NCBI GenBank assembly: GCA_050633205.1
Contig: JBOEGA010000102.1
Coordinates: 1 to 47,855, forward strand
Length of the DNA stretch: 47,855 nt
Direction of reading: 5' to 3'
Source of the DNA: CBDHHC01 sp050633205
GTDB taxonomy: Bacteria; Pseudomonadota; Alphaproteobacteria; Rhizobiales; CBDHHC01
The position numbers were made by a program, and so were the translations under genes. The notes beneath the pieces are model-generated. The model was not told the DNA's origin, did not search any database, and saw only the letters and a list, made by a program, of their open reading frames with translations. Each line of letters opens with the position of its first letter. The first letter of the stretch is position 1. Of this stretch, positions 33,274 through 41,804 are shown one piece after another.

Positions 33274-34242
33274 TTAGAGAGATGAGCGGGGATGTGCCTG
33301 TTTATGGATTGATAACAATCTCTCCCGATCGACTTCAGTATAAACCTGCGTTGTCGAAAGACTGGCATGACCAAGAAGCTCCTGTATCTCACGCAGATCG
33401 GCGCCATTTCCGAGCAGATGAGTTGCAAATGAATGGCGCAATGCATGGGGTGTAGCTGTCGAAGGCAATCCTAGTGCTCCACGCAGCTTCTCCAGTAACA
33501 ACTGAATAATGCGAGGGCTCAAACGCCCTCCTTTAACTCCCAGAAACAACGGCTCTTCCGGCTCCAGATCAAATGGACAGAGATCCATATACATCTCAAG
33601 GGCTTCCACCGTAATTGGCAATATCGGAACCATCCGTTCTTTACCGCCCTTCCCCTTTATAATCAGAGCTTCTCGCCCGCCAATAGGCGCATCTTCTACA
33701 TTAAGAGACAGCGCCTCGGAAATACGCAACCCCGAACCATAGAGCAAAGTAAGTACCGCCGCATCCCGATGCGTAACCCAGTCCTCGGATTTGATAGACT
33801 GCCCGGCACGGCCCTTTAATATAGTAGCAGCCGCCTTTTCCTCAGTTAGTGCTTTGGGAATACCATGTGGAATTTTAGGGCTCGAAACCAGATGAATAGC
33901 AGAATTCGCCTCATACCCCTGATTTTCCAGGTATTTGAAAAACATCCTCAACCCTGACAAGGATCTTGCCAGACTGCGGCTGGATGCACCACGCTTACGG
34001 CGTTCCGCCAGAAATGCCCGAAAGTCTCTAACATTCAACTCATCAACAATTTCAATACCGGGAGCAGTACGAAAGCGATGCGTAAGAAACCCGCAAAACT
34101 GCCGGACATCTCGATGATAGGCCTCAATCGTATTTTCGGAAAGATTTCGCTGGATGGATAGAAATTCTAACCACCCCTGAACCTCAACTCGTAAAGCCGG
34201 GGTGGTTATATCTATTAAATCAGCTGTCTTCTGGTCAGACAT
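33274..34242 (-). CDS. xerC: Tyrosine recombinase XerC
   Basis: The protein has 322 residues. The N-terminal core-binding SAM-like domain is residues 18-110 and the catalytic domain about 130-310. The pentad is visible: Arg173 (GSGLRISE), Lys198 (IKGKGGKERMV), His266 and Arg269 (HALRHSFATHLL), His292 (GHASL) and Tyr301 (QVYTEVD). With XerD it resolves chromosome dimers at dif. The gene is tail-to-tail with infC, three bases apart and without a terminator between. Upstream is a 214-base gap containing four hairpins. Confidence 0.93.
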   Translation of the reverse strand: MSDQKTADLIDITTPALRVEVQGWLEFLSIQRNLSENTIEAYHRDVRQFCGFLTHRFRTAPGIEIVDELNVRDFRAFLAERRKRGASSRSLARSLSGLRMFFKYLENQGYEANSAIHLVSSPKIPHGIPKALTEEKAAATILKGRAGQSIKSEDWVTHRDAAVLTLLYGSGLRISEALSLNVEDAPIGGREALIIKGKGGKERMVPILPITVEALEMYMDLCPFDLEPEEPLFLGVKGGRLSPRIIQLLLEKLRGALGLPSTATPHALRHSFATHLLGNGADLREIQELLGHASLSTTQVYTEVDRERLLSIHKQAHPRSSL

Positions 34243-34271
34243 GGAATTTCTACTTCACTCAAAAATTGACA

Positions 34272-34422
34272 CCAGACAACAATGAGGTGAACTCATCTGT
34301 TGTTTGGTGGACGATGAAAAATTTGAGAAATTTTCTCAAATTTTTCTGAGGACTAGCGCCATTGAGGCGCGCAGCCTGCGTGGCGCTTGAACGCAATAAA
34401 TCGATTATTCTTTATAATCGAT
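34272..34422. other. Cluster of four hairpins between fkbP-type gene and xerC
   Basis: Stem 1 is ACAACA-ATGAG with CTCAT-C-TGTTGT (34272-34307). Stem 2 is a 29-base near-palindrome, AAAAATTTGAGAAA/TTTTCTCAAATTTTT (34317-34345). Stem 3 is AGCGCCA/TGGCGCT (34355-34387). Stem 4 is ATCGATTAT/ATAATCGAT (34400-34422). They fill the gap between the FKBP stop and the xerC start, both on the minus strand. One may be the FKBP terminator; the others have no assigned role. Confidence 0.7.
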
Positions 34423-34456
34423 GCCATAAGCTCAAATTCTGAGTAGTATAAATTCG

Positions 34457-34936
34457 TTAATAAACCTTATGAAGCTCAACTTCAAAAACCAAAGTAGCAC
34501 CGGGAGGAATAGCCCCTCCACCACCACCGGTTAGGCCATACCCAAGGCTGTATGGAATAACCAGCTCATACTTTGCACCTTCCTTCATAAGCTGAAGACC
34601 TTCCTGCCAACCAAGAATAACCTGCTTCAGACCGAAGCTTGCTGGCTGTCCGCGCTTATAGGAGTTATCAAATTCTGTCCCGTCAATAAGCGTCCCTTTA
34701 TAATGCACATCAACATATGAATCTGCATTGGGCTTTTTACCCGTACCTTTTTTGATAACTCTGTACTGAAGCCCGGATTTGGTTACAACCACACCTTCTT
34801 TGCTTTTGTTAGTTTCCAGATACTGAAACTGCGGATTAGCCTTCGCTGCTCCTGCCGAAAACAGTAAAGCTGCACATATTCCAAGGACTGAACCAGAGAA
34901 TAAAATGCCTGATTTTTTGATAAATTGTTTTAACAC
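34457..34936 (-). CDS. FKBP-type peptidyl-prolyl isomerase, exported
   Basis: A signal peptide covers about residues 1-33 (LFSGSVLGICAALLFSAGAA, cleavage after AKA). The FKBP domain follows with VDVHYKGTLIDGTEFDNSY, VILGWQEGLQLMKEGAKYEL and IPPGATLVFEVELHKV. It catalyses cis-trans prolyl isomerisation in the periplasm. The start is GTG at 34936, with GGAG about ten bases upstream. It follows the transaldolase gene by 26 bases in the same direction, probably one operon. Confidence 0.93.
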   Translation of the reverse strand: MLKQFIKKSGILFSGSVLGICAALLFSAGAAKANPQFQYLETNKSKEGVVVTKSGLQYRVIKKGTGKKPNADSYVDVHYKGTLIDGTEFDNSYKRGQPASFGLKQVILGWQEGLQLMKEGAKYELVIPYSLGYGLTGGGGGAIPPGATLVFEVELHKVY

Positions 34937-34962
34937 GCTGCCCTGCTCCTTCTGTTCTGTAA

Positions 34963-35622
34963 TTAAAGAATGCTCTGGCCGGTTTTCTTCCAGTCCGAAA
35001 GAAATGCTTCCAGACCTTTATCTGTCAAAGGATGTTTGACAAGGTCACGCAAAATCTGCGGAGGAACTGTAGAAACATCGGCACCCGCCAAAGCGCAGGA
35101 TTTAACATGGTTTACTGTCCGAATAGAGGCAGCAAGGATTTCTGTGTCTATAGTATTAGGGTAGTTGTCGTAAATCTCGCGGATTTCCTCAATCAGCTCC
35201 ATACCATCAATCCCCACATCATCAAGACGCCCGATAAATGGAGAAATAAACGCAGCACCCGCTTTTGCAGCAAGTAACGCCTGATTAGCACTGAAACAGA
35301 GAGTGACATTCACATCTATTTCGTTTTCAGTCAGCTCGTAACAGGCTTTAAGCCCTTCCCATGTAAGTGGAATTTTCACCACAACATTCTCTGCAAGCTC
35401 AGCAAGCTTCTTGCCTTCAGTGACCATGCCCTCTTTTTCAGTGGCTGTGACTTCTGCACTGACTGGTCCTGGAACGATCTCGCAGATCTCCTTGATCACT
35501 TCAATAAAATCCCGGCCGGATTTGGCAATAAGAGACGGATTTGTTGTCACTCCATCCACAAGCCCTGTTTCCGTAAGATCCCTGATTTCGCTAATATCTG
35601 CACTGTCGATAAAAAACTGCAT
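34963..35622 (-). CDS. Transaldolase, TalC/fructose-6-phosphate aldolase type
   Basis: A 219-residue small transaldolase with MQFFIDSADISEI at the N-terminus, GVTTNPSLIAK and Schiff-base Lys83 in VVKIPLTWEGLKA, then TLCFSANQALLAAKAGA and FIGRLDD. It moves three-carbon units in the pentose phosphate pathway. The start at 35622 matches the family and has CGGAAG ahead; the open frame to 35763 is not conserved and would intrude on the divergent priA leader. Confidence 0.93.
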   Translation of the reverse strand: MQFFIDSADISEIRDLTETGLVDGVTTNPSLIAKSGRDFIEVIKEICEIVPGPVSAEVTATEKEGMVTEGKKLAELAENVVVKIPLTWEGLKACYELTENEIDVNVTLCFSANQALLAAKAGAAFISPFIGRLDDVGIDGMELIEEIREIYDNYPNTIDTEILAASIRTVNHVKSCALAGADVSTVPPQILRDLVKHPLTDKGLEAFLSDWKKTGQSIL

Positions 35623-35795
35623 GACTATCTTCCGCTTCTCTAATATTTGTGCCAGGGCTTTTAGAAGTACAAGGCCCGATATAAAGTGTGAATACTTAAC
35701 TGATTCTCGTTTCAAAGCATGCTCTATCACTTTTGCAAAGGGCATACAAACTGAATTAAGCAAAGAGCTGTTCCAGGAGCTGCAAGAACACCAAA

Positions 35796-37988
35796 ATGGA
35801 TCTTTTCGCCCCCACTAACCTGAAACGCATTGCTGTCCAACTCCCTGTGGCAATTGACCAAACTTATGATTATCTCGTTCCCGATGATCTGCATGTTGAA
35901 CCCGGTGACTTTGTTTATGTCCCCCTTGGACAGCAACAGAAAACCGGAGTGGTCTGGGACCGGGAAGGTCCTGACGACGATGATTTTGATACAACAAAGC
36001 TCCGCCAGATTATCACAAAATTTGATGTTCCCCCGCTACAGCAAGTCTCCAGAAAGTTTATCCACTGGGTCGCACGATATAATTTAATGCCCGTCGGAAT
36101 GGTACTTCGCATGGTCATGAGTGCTCCTCAGGCATTCGCTGCCACCAAACCGCGTTTCGGTGTACAGCTTGCAGGCGCAGTACCAGACCGCATGACCCCG
36201 GCCAGAGAGCGCGTCATGCAACTCGTTCAGGACCGTAAAATCTGGCCAAAGGGAAAACTGGCTCAAAAAGCAGGTGTCAGTAATGCAGTAATTGATGGCC
36301 TGGTAAAATCCGGGACTCTTCTTTCTGTTGAAATTCAACCGGCAACAGCCCCGCAACCCAACTCCAATTATTATCACCCTGAATTCTCGGATGCCCAGCA
36401 GCAGGCAATTGATACACTCCGCCAGACCGTTAAAAACCATACCTATTCAGTGACACTTCTTGATGGTGTCACCGGTTCTGGAAAAACAGAGGTCTATTTC
36501 GAGGCAGTCGCAGAAGCACTGGCGGATAAAAGACAGATCCTGATAATGCTCCCGGAAATTGCTTTGACAAACCAGTTCGTCGAACGCTTCGAACGGCGTT
36601 TTGGCTGCAAACCGGTTGAATGGCACTCAACTTTATCTGCCGGAGCCCGTGCCCGCATATGGAAACAGATTGGCTCTGGAGAAGCCAAAGCTGTCATAGC
36701 TGCCCGTTCTGGTCTGTTCTTACCTTTTAAAAACCTTGGGCTTATCGTTGTTGACGAAGAACATGACGCCGCATTCAAACAGGAAGACCGTGTTGCCTAT
36801 CAGGGCCGTGATATGGCTGTAGTCCGGGCAAACCTTGGAAAAATACCGATAATCCTGGCCTCGGCGACCCCATCCATCGAAAGTCACGTAAATGCTCAAC
36901 AGGGACGCTATCGCCATGTCCAGTTAACAGAACGCTTTTCGGGTCATGCCCTGCCAAACATAGAAGCCATCGATCTCAAGAAAGACCCGCCGGAACGCGG
37001 ACACTGGCTGAGCCCGGTCTTATTGCGCGCAATGGCTGATAAACTGGCAAAAGATGAGCAGAGCCTGCTCTTTCTGAACCGTCGTGGCTATGCTCCTCTC
37101 ACATTGTGTCGGTCCTGCGGTCTCCGTTTTGACTGTCCCCAATGTGCAGCATGGCTTGTAGACCACCGCTTCAAAAACCGCCTTCAGTGTCATCATTGCG
37201 GTTTCTCAACACCTGTCCCGAAAAAATGCCCCAAATGCACCGCAGAAAACTCTTTGGTAGCCTGCGGCCCCGGTGTTGAACGCGTAGCGGAGGATGTCGC
37301 AGACTTTTTCCCTCAGGCCAGAGTAGCACTTCTTTCCAGTGACATAGCCCCCGGAATTCAGGACCAGCGGGAAATAATCAGGAAAATATCTGATGGTGAG
37401 GCCGACATTGTTATCGGCACCCAGATTGTAGCCAAAGGCCACAACTTCCCCAAACTCACCCTTGTTGGAGTTGTCGATGGAGATCTTGGGCTGGGTCAGG
37501 CTGACCCCAGAGCCAGCGAGAGAACTTATCAGATGTTACAACAGGTTACCGGGCGTGCAGGCCGCTTTGCCGCCGAAGGTGTCGGATATATCCAGACCCA
37601 TATGCCGGACCACCCGGTCATGGAAGCCTTAATGTCTGGAGAACGCGATGAATTCATCGAAAGAGAGATACAAAGCCGCCATGCAGCAGGATGGCCCCCT
37701 TTTGGTCGTCTGGCCTCAATAATCGTCTCGGCCCGCATGAAAGATCTCGCCCACGAATTCTCTAGACAATTAACCTTAAGGGCACCAAGAGTAACAAATA
37801 TCCTCGTACTCGGCCCGGCAGAAGCTCCAATCGCTGTCATCAGGGGCCGCCACAGATATCGTATCCTCATAAAAACACCGAAGGAAATCGACCTTCAGGC
37901 ATATCTCAGAACCTGGCTTAACAATGTTCAGAAACCAAAAGGCGATCTTAGAATGGCAGTCGATATTGACCCCTACAGTTTCCTCTAA
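35796..37988 (+). CDS. priA: Primosomal protein N' (PriA helicase)
   Basis: The 730-residue replication restart helicase has an N-terminal DNA-binding domain, Walker A LLDGVTGSGKTEVYF (Lys230), the DEEH box in VVDEEHDAAFKQED, and eight zinc-binding cysteines around residues 435-485 (CRSCG, CPQC, CHHCG, CPKC). Motif VI is in QQVTGRAGRF. It loads the primosome at stalled forks in a 3'-5' manner. The ribosome site is weak: AGGAG is 16 bases upstream, with only purines nearer. It is divergent from the transaldolase. Confidence 0.95.
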   Translation: MDLFAPTNLKRIAVQLPVAIDQTYDYLVPDDLHVEPGDFVYVPLGQQQKTGVVWDREGPDDDDFDTTKLRQIITKFDVPPLQQVSRKFIHWVARYNLMPVGMVLRMVMSAPQAFAATKPRFGVQLAGAVPDRMTPARERVMQLVQDRKIWPKGKLAQKAGVSNAVIDGLVKSGTLLSVEIQPATAPQPNSNYYHPEFSDAQQQAIDTLRQTVKNHTYSVTLLDGVTGSGKTEVYFEAVAEALADKRQILIMLPEIALTNQFVERFERRFGCKPVEWHSTLSAGARARIWKQIGSGEAKAVIAARSGLFLPFKNLGLIVVDEEHDAAFKQEDRVAYQGRDMAVVRANLGKIPIILASATPSIESHVNAQQGRYRHVQLTERFSGHALPNIEAIDLKKDPPERGHWLSPVLLRAMADKLAKDEQSLLFLNRRGYAPLTLCRSCGLRFDCPQCAAWLVDHRFKNRLQCHHCGFSTPVPKKCPKCTAENSLVACGPGVERVAEDVADFFPQARVALLSSDIAPGIQDQREIIRKISDGEADIVIGTQIVAKGHNFPKLTLVGVVDGDLGLGQADPRASERTYQMLQQVTGRAGRFAAEGVGYIQTHMPDHPVMEALMSGERDEFIEREIQSRHAAGWPPFGRLASIIVSARMKDLAHEFSRQLTLRAPRVTNILVLGPAEAPIAVIRGRHRYRILIKTPKEIDLQAYLRTWLNNVQKPKGDLRMAVDIDPYSFL

Positions 37989-38182
37989 GGTCAATTGTGC
38001 GGTAATTCGGTATAATTATGCAGGAAAATGTAGAAAAATCGGGTATCTGCGGCAATCCGCCAACGATGTAATATTGCATAGCCCATAGTCCTATGTTACA
38101 GCACATTCAATGGTTCAATCCAAAACATAAAAAACGAACCGCCAATAGTATACGTAAACAAAAAAATTCAGTTTAAGCAGCT

Positions 38183-38203
38183 GACTATTTAAGATAAATA
38201 GTC
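38183..38203. promoter_or_regulatory. Inverted repeat in the atp leader
   Basis: GACTATTTA (38183-38191) and TAAATAGTC (38195-38203) form a perfect 9-bp dyad, 29 bases before atpH. It could be an operator or a leader hairpin. The region 37989-38182 holds no gene. Confidence 0.45.
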
Positions 38204-38231
38204 CTTAATCCGGCAAGGCAAGAGCATCAAC

Positions 38232-38792
38232 GTGTCAAGCGATCAATCAATTGCGACAGGTATGTCCGGGCGCTATGCGAGAGCGCTATTTGAGTTGGCT
38301 CTGGAAACAGACCAACTGGAACAAGTCGAATCCGACTTGTCACTATTCGACGAAATGATGACCGAGAGCGAAGATCTTGTTCGTCTCGTCCGTAGCCCCG
38401 TTTTTTCAGCCGAAGATCAGGAGAGAGCATTAAATGCTGTACTTCAGAAAGCTGGATTTACTGAAGTTACACAAAACTTTTTCCGTTTGGTTTCAAGAAA
38501 CAGACGTCTGTTCGCAGTCAGAAATATCATTTCAGACTTCGACGCGTTGCTGTCCAATCACCGTGGTGAAGTAACAGCAAAAGTGGCGACTGCGACAAAA
38601 CTGGACGATGAACAATTGTCCGTTCTGGAAGATGTGCTTAAGAACGCCGTCGGTCAGGACGTACGTGTTGAAGCTGAAGTTGACCCTGGCCTGTTAGGCG
38701 GACTTGTGGTCAAGGTCGGCAGTCGAATGATCGACAATTCACTTAGAACGAAATTAGATAGTCTCAAGAACGTTATGAAAGAGGTGGGCTGA
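38232..38792 (+). CDS. atpH: ATP synthase F1 delta subunit
   Basis: The 186-residue OSCP/delta subunit starts GTG at 38232 and shows MSGRYARALFELALE, FRLVSRNRRLFAVRNIISDF and the C-terminal VKVGSRMIDNSLRTKL signature. It joins F1 to the peripheral stalk. It is the first gene of the F1 operon, and the stop overlaps the atpA start (TGATG). The genes for F0 are not in this window, as is usual in alphaproteobacteria. Confidence 0.94.
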   Translation: MSSDQSIATGMSGRYARALFELALETDQLEQVESDLSLFDEMMTESEDLVRLVRSPVFSAEDQERALNAVLQKAGFTEVTQNFFRLVSRNRRLFAVRNIISDFDALLSNHRGEVTAKVATATKLDDEQLSVLEDVLKNAVGQDVRVEAEVDPGLLGGLVVKVGSRMIDNSLRTKLDSLKNVMKEVG

Positions 38793-40324
38793 TGGAAATT
38801 CGGGCCGCAGAAATCTCCTCAATCCTGAAGGAACAAATTGCAAATTTCGGGAAAGAGGCTGAAGTCTCGGAAATCGGACAGGTTTTGTCCGTTGGTGACG
38901 GTATTGCTCGTGTATATGGTCTGGACAATGTTCAGGCCGGCGAGATGGTGGAATTCCCTGGCGGCATTAAAGGTATGGCGCTGAACCTGGAGGTCGACAA
39001 CGTTGGTATCGTTATTTTTGGCGATGACCGTTCGATCAAGGAAGGGGACACTGTTAAGCGTACAGGCGCTATCGTTGAGGTTCCGGTAGGTAAAGGTCTT
39101 CTGGGTCGTGTGGTAGACGGCCTTGGCAACCCAATCGACGGCAAAGGACCAATCGAGTCCTCTGAAAATCGTCTGGTTGAGGTGAAAGCACCAGGCATTC
39201 TTCCGCGTAAGTCCGTGCATGAACCTATGCAGACTGGACTGAAAGCTATTGATGCTTTGATCCCAATCGGTCGTGGACAGCGTGAGCTTATCATTGGTGA
39301 CCGTCAGACTGGTAAAACAGCGGTTGCTCTTGACGCAATCCTGAACCAGAAATCAATCAACGAAAGTAATGATGAAAGCAAAAAGCTTTACTGCGTATAT
39401 GTTGCAGTAGGCCAAAAGCGTTCAACTGTTGCTCAGTTCGTTAAAACACTGGAAGAAAACGGCGCACTTGAATATTCAATTGTTGTTGCCGCTACAGCAT
39501 CAGACCCGGCTCCGATGCAGTTCCTTGCACCATACACTGGTACAGCAATGGGCGAATACTTCCGTGATAATGGCATGCACGCAATGATCACCTATGATGA
39601 CTTGACGAAACAGGCTGTTGCCTATCGTCAGATGTCACTTCTTCTTCGTCGTCCTCCAGGGCGTGAAGCTTATCCAGGTGACGTATTCTATCTTCACTCT
39701 CGCCTGCTGGAACGCTCTGCGAAATTGAACGAAGATTACGGCTCAGGCTCATTGACAGCTCTTCCGGTTGTTGAAACACAGGCAAACGACGTATCTGCCT
39801 ATATTCCGACAAACGTGATTTCGATTACAGACGGTCAGATCTTCCTGGAGACAGATCTTTTCTATCAGGGTATCCGTCCTGCAGTGAACGTAGGTCTGTC
39901 AGTTTCTCGTGTGGGCTCCGCAGCTCAGATTAAAGCGATGAAGCAGGTGGCTGGTCCTATTAAAGGTGAGCTGGCTCAGTATCGTGAGATGGCAGCCTTT
40001 GCTCAGTTTGGTTCAGACCTTGATGCTGCAACTCAAAGATTGCTTGCCCGTGGTGAGCGTCTGACTGAGTTGTTGAAACAGGCTCAGTTCTCTCCACTGA
40101 AAGTGGAAGAACAGGTTGTAAGCATCTTCGCTGGCACAAGAGGTTACCTCGACAAGATCCCGACTTCAGATGTTGGGCGTTTTGAAGACGGCCTTCTGCG
40201 TTATATGCGTGATGAGCACTCTGATGTCCTGAATACAATCCGTGATGAACAGAAAATCTCGGACGGTACTGAGGATCGTCTTAAAGCAGCGCTTGAAAGC
40301 TTCTCTGGCTCATTCGCAGCATAA
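38792..40324 (+). CDS. atpA: ATP synthase F1 alpha subunit
   Basis: At 510 residues it is full length for the family. It has the Walker A GDRQTGKTAVA (around 170-178), the VGQKRSTVAQ segment and PAVNVGLSVSRVGSAAQ near the C-terminal third. It forms the noncatalytic nucleotide sites of F1 and contributes the arginine finger. Codon use is strongly biased, indicating high expression. A one-base overlap with atpH couples translation. A 100-base gap with two hairpins separates it from atpG. Confidence 0.97.
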   Translation: MEIRAAEISSILKEQIANFGKEAEVSEIGQVLSVGDGIARVYGLDNVQAGEMVEFPGGIKGMALNLEVDNVGIVIFGDDRSIKEGDTVKRTGAIVEVPVGKGLLGRVVDGLGNPIDGKGPIESSENRLVEVKAPGILPRKSVHEPMQTGLKAIDALIPIGRGQRELIIGDRQTGKTAVALDAILNQKSINESNDESKKLYCVYVAVGQKRSTVAQFVKTLEENGALEYSIVVAATASDPAPMQFLAPYTGTAMGEYFRDNGMHAMITYDDLTKQAVAYRQMSLLLRRPPGREAYPGDVFYLHSRLLERSAKLNEDYGSGSLTALPVVETQANDVSAYIPTNVISITDGQIFLETDLFYQGIRPAVNVGLSVSRVGSAAQIKAMKQVAGPIKGELAQYREMAAFAQFGSDLDAATQRLLARGERLTELLKQAQFSPLKVEEQVVSIFAGTRGYLDKIPTSDVGRFEDGLLRYMRDEHSDVLNTIRDEQKISDGTEDRLKAALESFSGSFAA

Positions 40325-40333
40325 TTTCACAAA

Positions 40334-40402
40334 CAGAGCGTTTCTTTTGCAAAACCGAAACGCTCTGAATACTTGTTTTACGCATTTTCATTGTGAAAAT
40401 GC
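40334..40402 (+). other. Two hairpins in the atpA-atpG gap
   Basis: CAGAGCGTTTC/GAAACGCTCTG (40334-40344 and 40357-40367) is an 11-bp stem, and GCATTTTCA/TGAAAATGC (40382-40390 and 40394-40402) a 9-bp stem with a 3-base loop. They lie within the operon, so they may be RNA stability, attenuation or processing elements. Confidence 0.6.
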
Positions 40403-40424
40403 TGGCTAAATGATGTGAGGCAAA

Positions 40425-41312
40425 ATGCCAAGCCTTAAGGACCTAAAAAATAGGATCTCATCGGTCAAGGCGACTCAAAAGATCACCAAGGCGATGCAGA
40501 TGGTTGCGGCAGCAAAATTGCGCCGTGCGCAGGAAGCTGCAGAATCCGCACGTCCATTTGCTGAACGGATGGATAAGGTATTAGAAAATCTTAATGCCCG
40601 CTTGACTGATCGCAATAGTGCATCTTCCCTTCTCGTTGGAACAGGTAAGGAAGAAACTCATCTTCTTGTTGTTGCAACAGCAGAACGCGGACTATGCGGT
40701 GGCTTTAATTCCAATATTGCACGACTTGCAAGAGATCACGCCCGAAAACTGAAAACATCAGGTAAAGACATTAAAATCCTTTGTGTAGGCAAAAAAGGAT
40801 ATGATGCCCTAAAAAGGGAATTCCCCGGGGATATCATTGATACTATCAGCCTGCGTGAAGTAAAAAACCTTAGCTTTTCAGATGCAGACACTATTGCAAA
40901 AACTGTTCTTGGCATGTTTGCCAAAGACGAGTTTGACGTTTGCACAATCTTTTTCTCGCAGTTCCAGTCTGTAATTTCCCAGGTACCAACTCCACTACAG
41001 TTAATCCCGGCCAGTCTACCGGAAAAAACTGACGGTGAAGAAGAAACCGGTTCAGATGCTGCATACGAATACGAACCTGACGAAGCAGAAATACTTGCTG
41101 ATTTGCTGCCACGTAACGTAGCCACACAGATTTTCCGCGCATTGCTGGAAAACGCGGCTTCCGAGCAGGGCGCTAGAATGTCCGCAATGGATAATGCAAC
41201 ACGTAACGCTGGCGAGATGATCGACAAGTTGACGTTGCTTTATAACCGTTCACGTCAGGCAATGATTACAAAAGAACTGATTGAAATCGTATCTGGTGCC
41301 GAAGCGGTATAG
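40425..41312 (+). CDS. atpG: ATP synthase F1 gamma subunit
   Basis: A 295-residue rotor subunit. The N-terminal coiled coil is MPSLKDLKNRISSVKATQKI with KAMQMVAAAKLRRAQ, and the C-terminal coiled coil is MDNATRNAGEMIDKLTLLYNRSRQA. Together they form the central stalk. The Rossmann-like middle has ERGLCGGFNSNI. It follows atpA by 100 bases and precedes the extra gene by 20 bases. Confidence 0.96.
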   Translation: MPSLKDLKNRISSVKATQKITKAMQMVAAAKLRRAQEAAESARPFAERMDKVLENLNARLTDRNSASSLLVGTGKEETHLLVVATAERGLCGGFNSNIARLARDHARKLKTSGKDIKILCVGKKGYDALKREFPGDIIDTISLREVKNLSFSDADTIAKTVLGMFAKDEFDVCTIFFSQFQSVISQVPTPLQLIPASLPEKTDGEEETGSDAAYEYEPDEAEILADLLPRNVATQIFRALLENAASEQGARMSAMDNATRNAGEMIDKLTLLYNRSRQAMITKELIEIVSGAEAV

Positions 41313-41332
41313 ACAGGTTCAATCAAAGGTAG

Positions 41333-41743
41333 ATGTCCGAAGAAATTGAAATATTACGAGGAGAAGGAGTAAGGGTAAGCAATAAACAGATATCAATTGG
41401 TAATCAAACCATCGAAATCTCTGACATAAACAATTATGGCGTTGAAGAATTCGATAAATACCATTTGGAGACTTTGGCAAAAGCACTTCTGACTATTGCA
41501 TTAATTTTCTTTGTAGCTGCTTTGTTACTACGTACCGTTTATCCCCTCATTATTGGCACTTGCTGTGTCGGTTTTGGATTAGGGCGGATTAACAAAATAA
41601 AAGCGTGCAGAGTTGTAATTGAAAGTGAAAAGCAAACACTGTCATTTACTTCCAGCGACAAGGAAAAAATAACCCTCTTCGCCTCCGCAGTACAAACCGC
41701 CAAAGATTTTGGCAGTAAGCTTGATAAGACTGACGACATATAA
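41333..41743 (+). CDS. Small membrane protein inserted in the atp operon
   Basis: The 136-residue product starts with a beta-rich cytosolic-like part (GEGVRVSNKQISIGNQTIEI), has two adjacent hydrophobic segments (ALLTIALIFFVAALLLRTVY and LIIGTCCVGFGLG, residues 51-82), and ends in a soluble tail (VVIESEKQTLSFTSSD). This order resembles DUF6232-type proteins (from memory). An ATG at 41333 follows AAAGG. It lies between atpG and atpD, where other genomes have none. It uses more rare A/T-ending codons (TTA, ATA, AGA) than the atp genes. The function is unknown. Confidence 0.82.
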   Translation: MSEEIEILRGEGVRVSNKQISIGNQTIEISDINNYGVEEFDKYHLETLAKALLTIALIFFVAALLLRTVYPLIIGTCCVGFGLGRINKIKACRVVIESEKQTLSFTSSDKEKITLFASAVQTAKDFGSKLDKTDDI

Positions 41744-41759
41744 GGTATTATGAAAATTG

Positions 41760-41778
41760 TCTCAATTCCGTTGAGACC
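41760..41778 (+). other. Hairpin before atpD
   Basis: GTCTCAA (41760-41766) pairs with TTGAGAC (41772-41778) around a 5-base loop, in the 61-base gap between the extra gene and atpD. There is no U-tract, so it is more likely a leader or processing structure than a terminator. Confidence 0.5.
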
Positions 41779-41804
41779 AACAGGACGAACACAAGGAAGT
41801 CAAA

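Noticed and set aside
34272..34422. dif site next to xerC
   Set aside because: dif has a characteristic 28-bp pattern with XerC/XerD half-sites, and none of the four stems resembles it.
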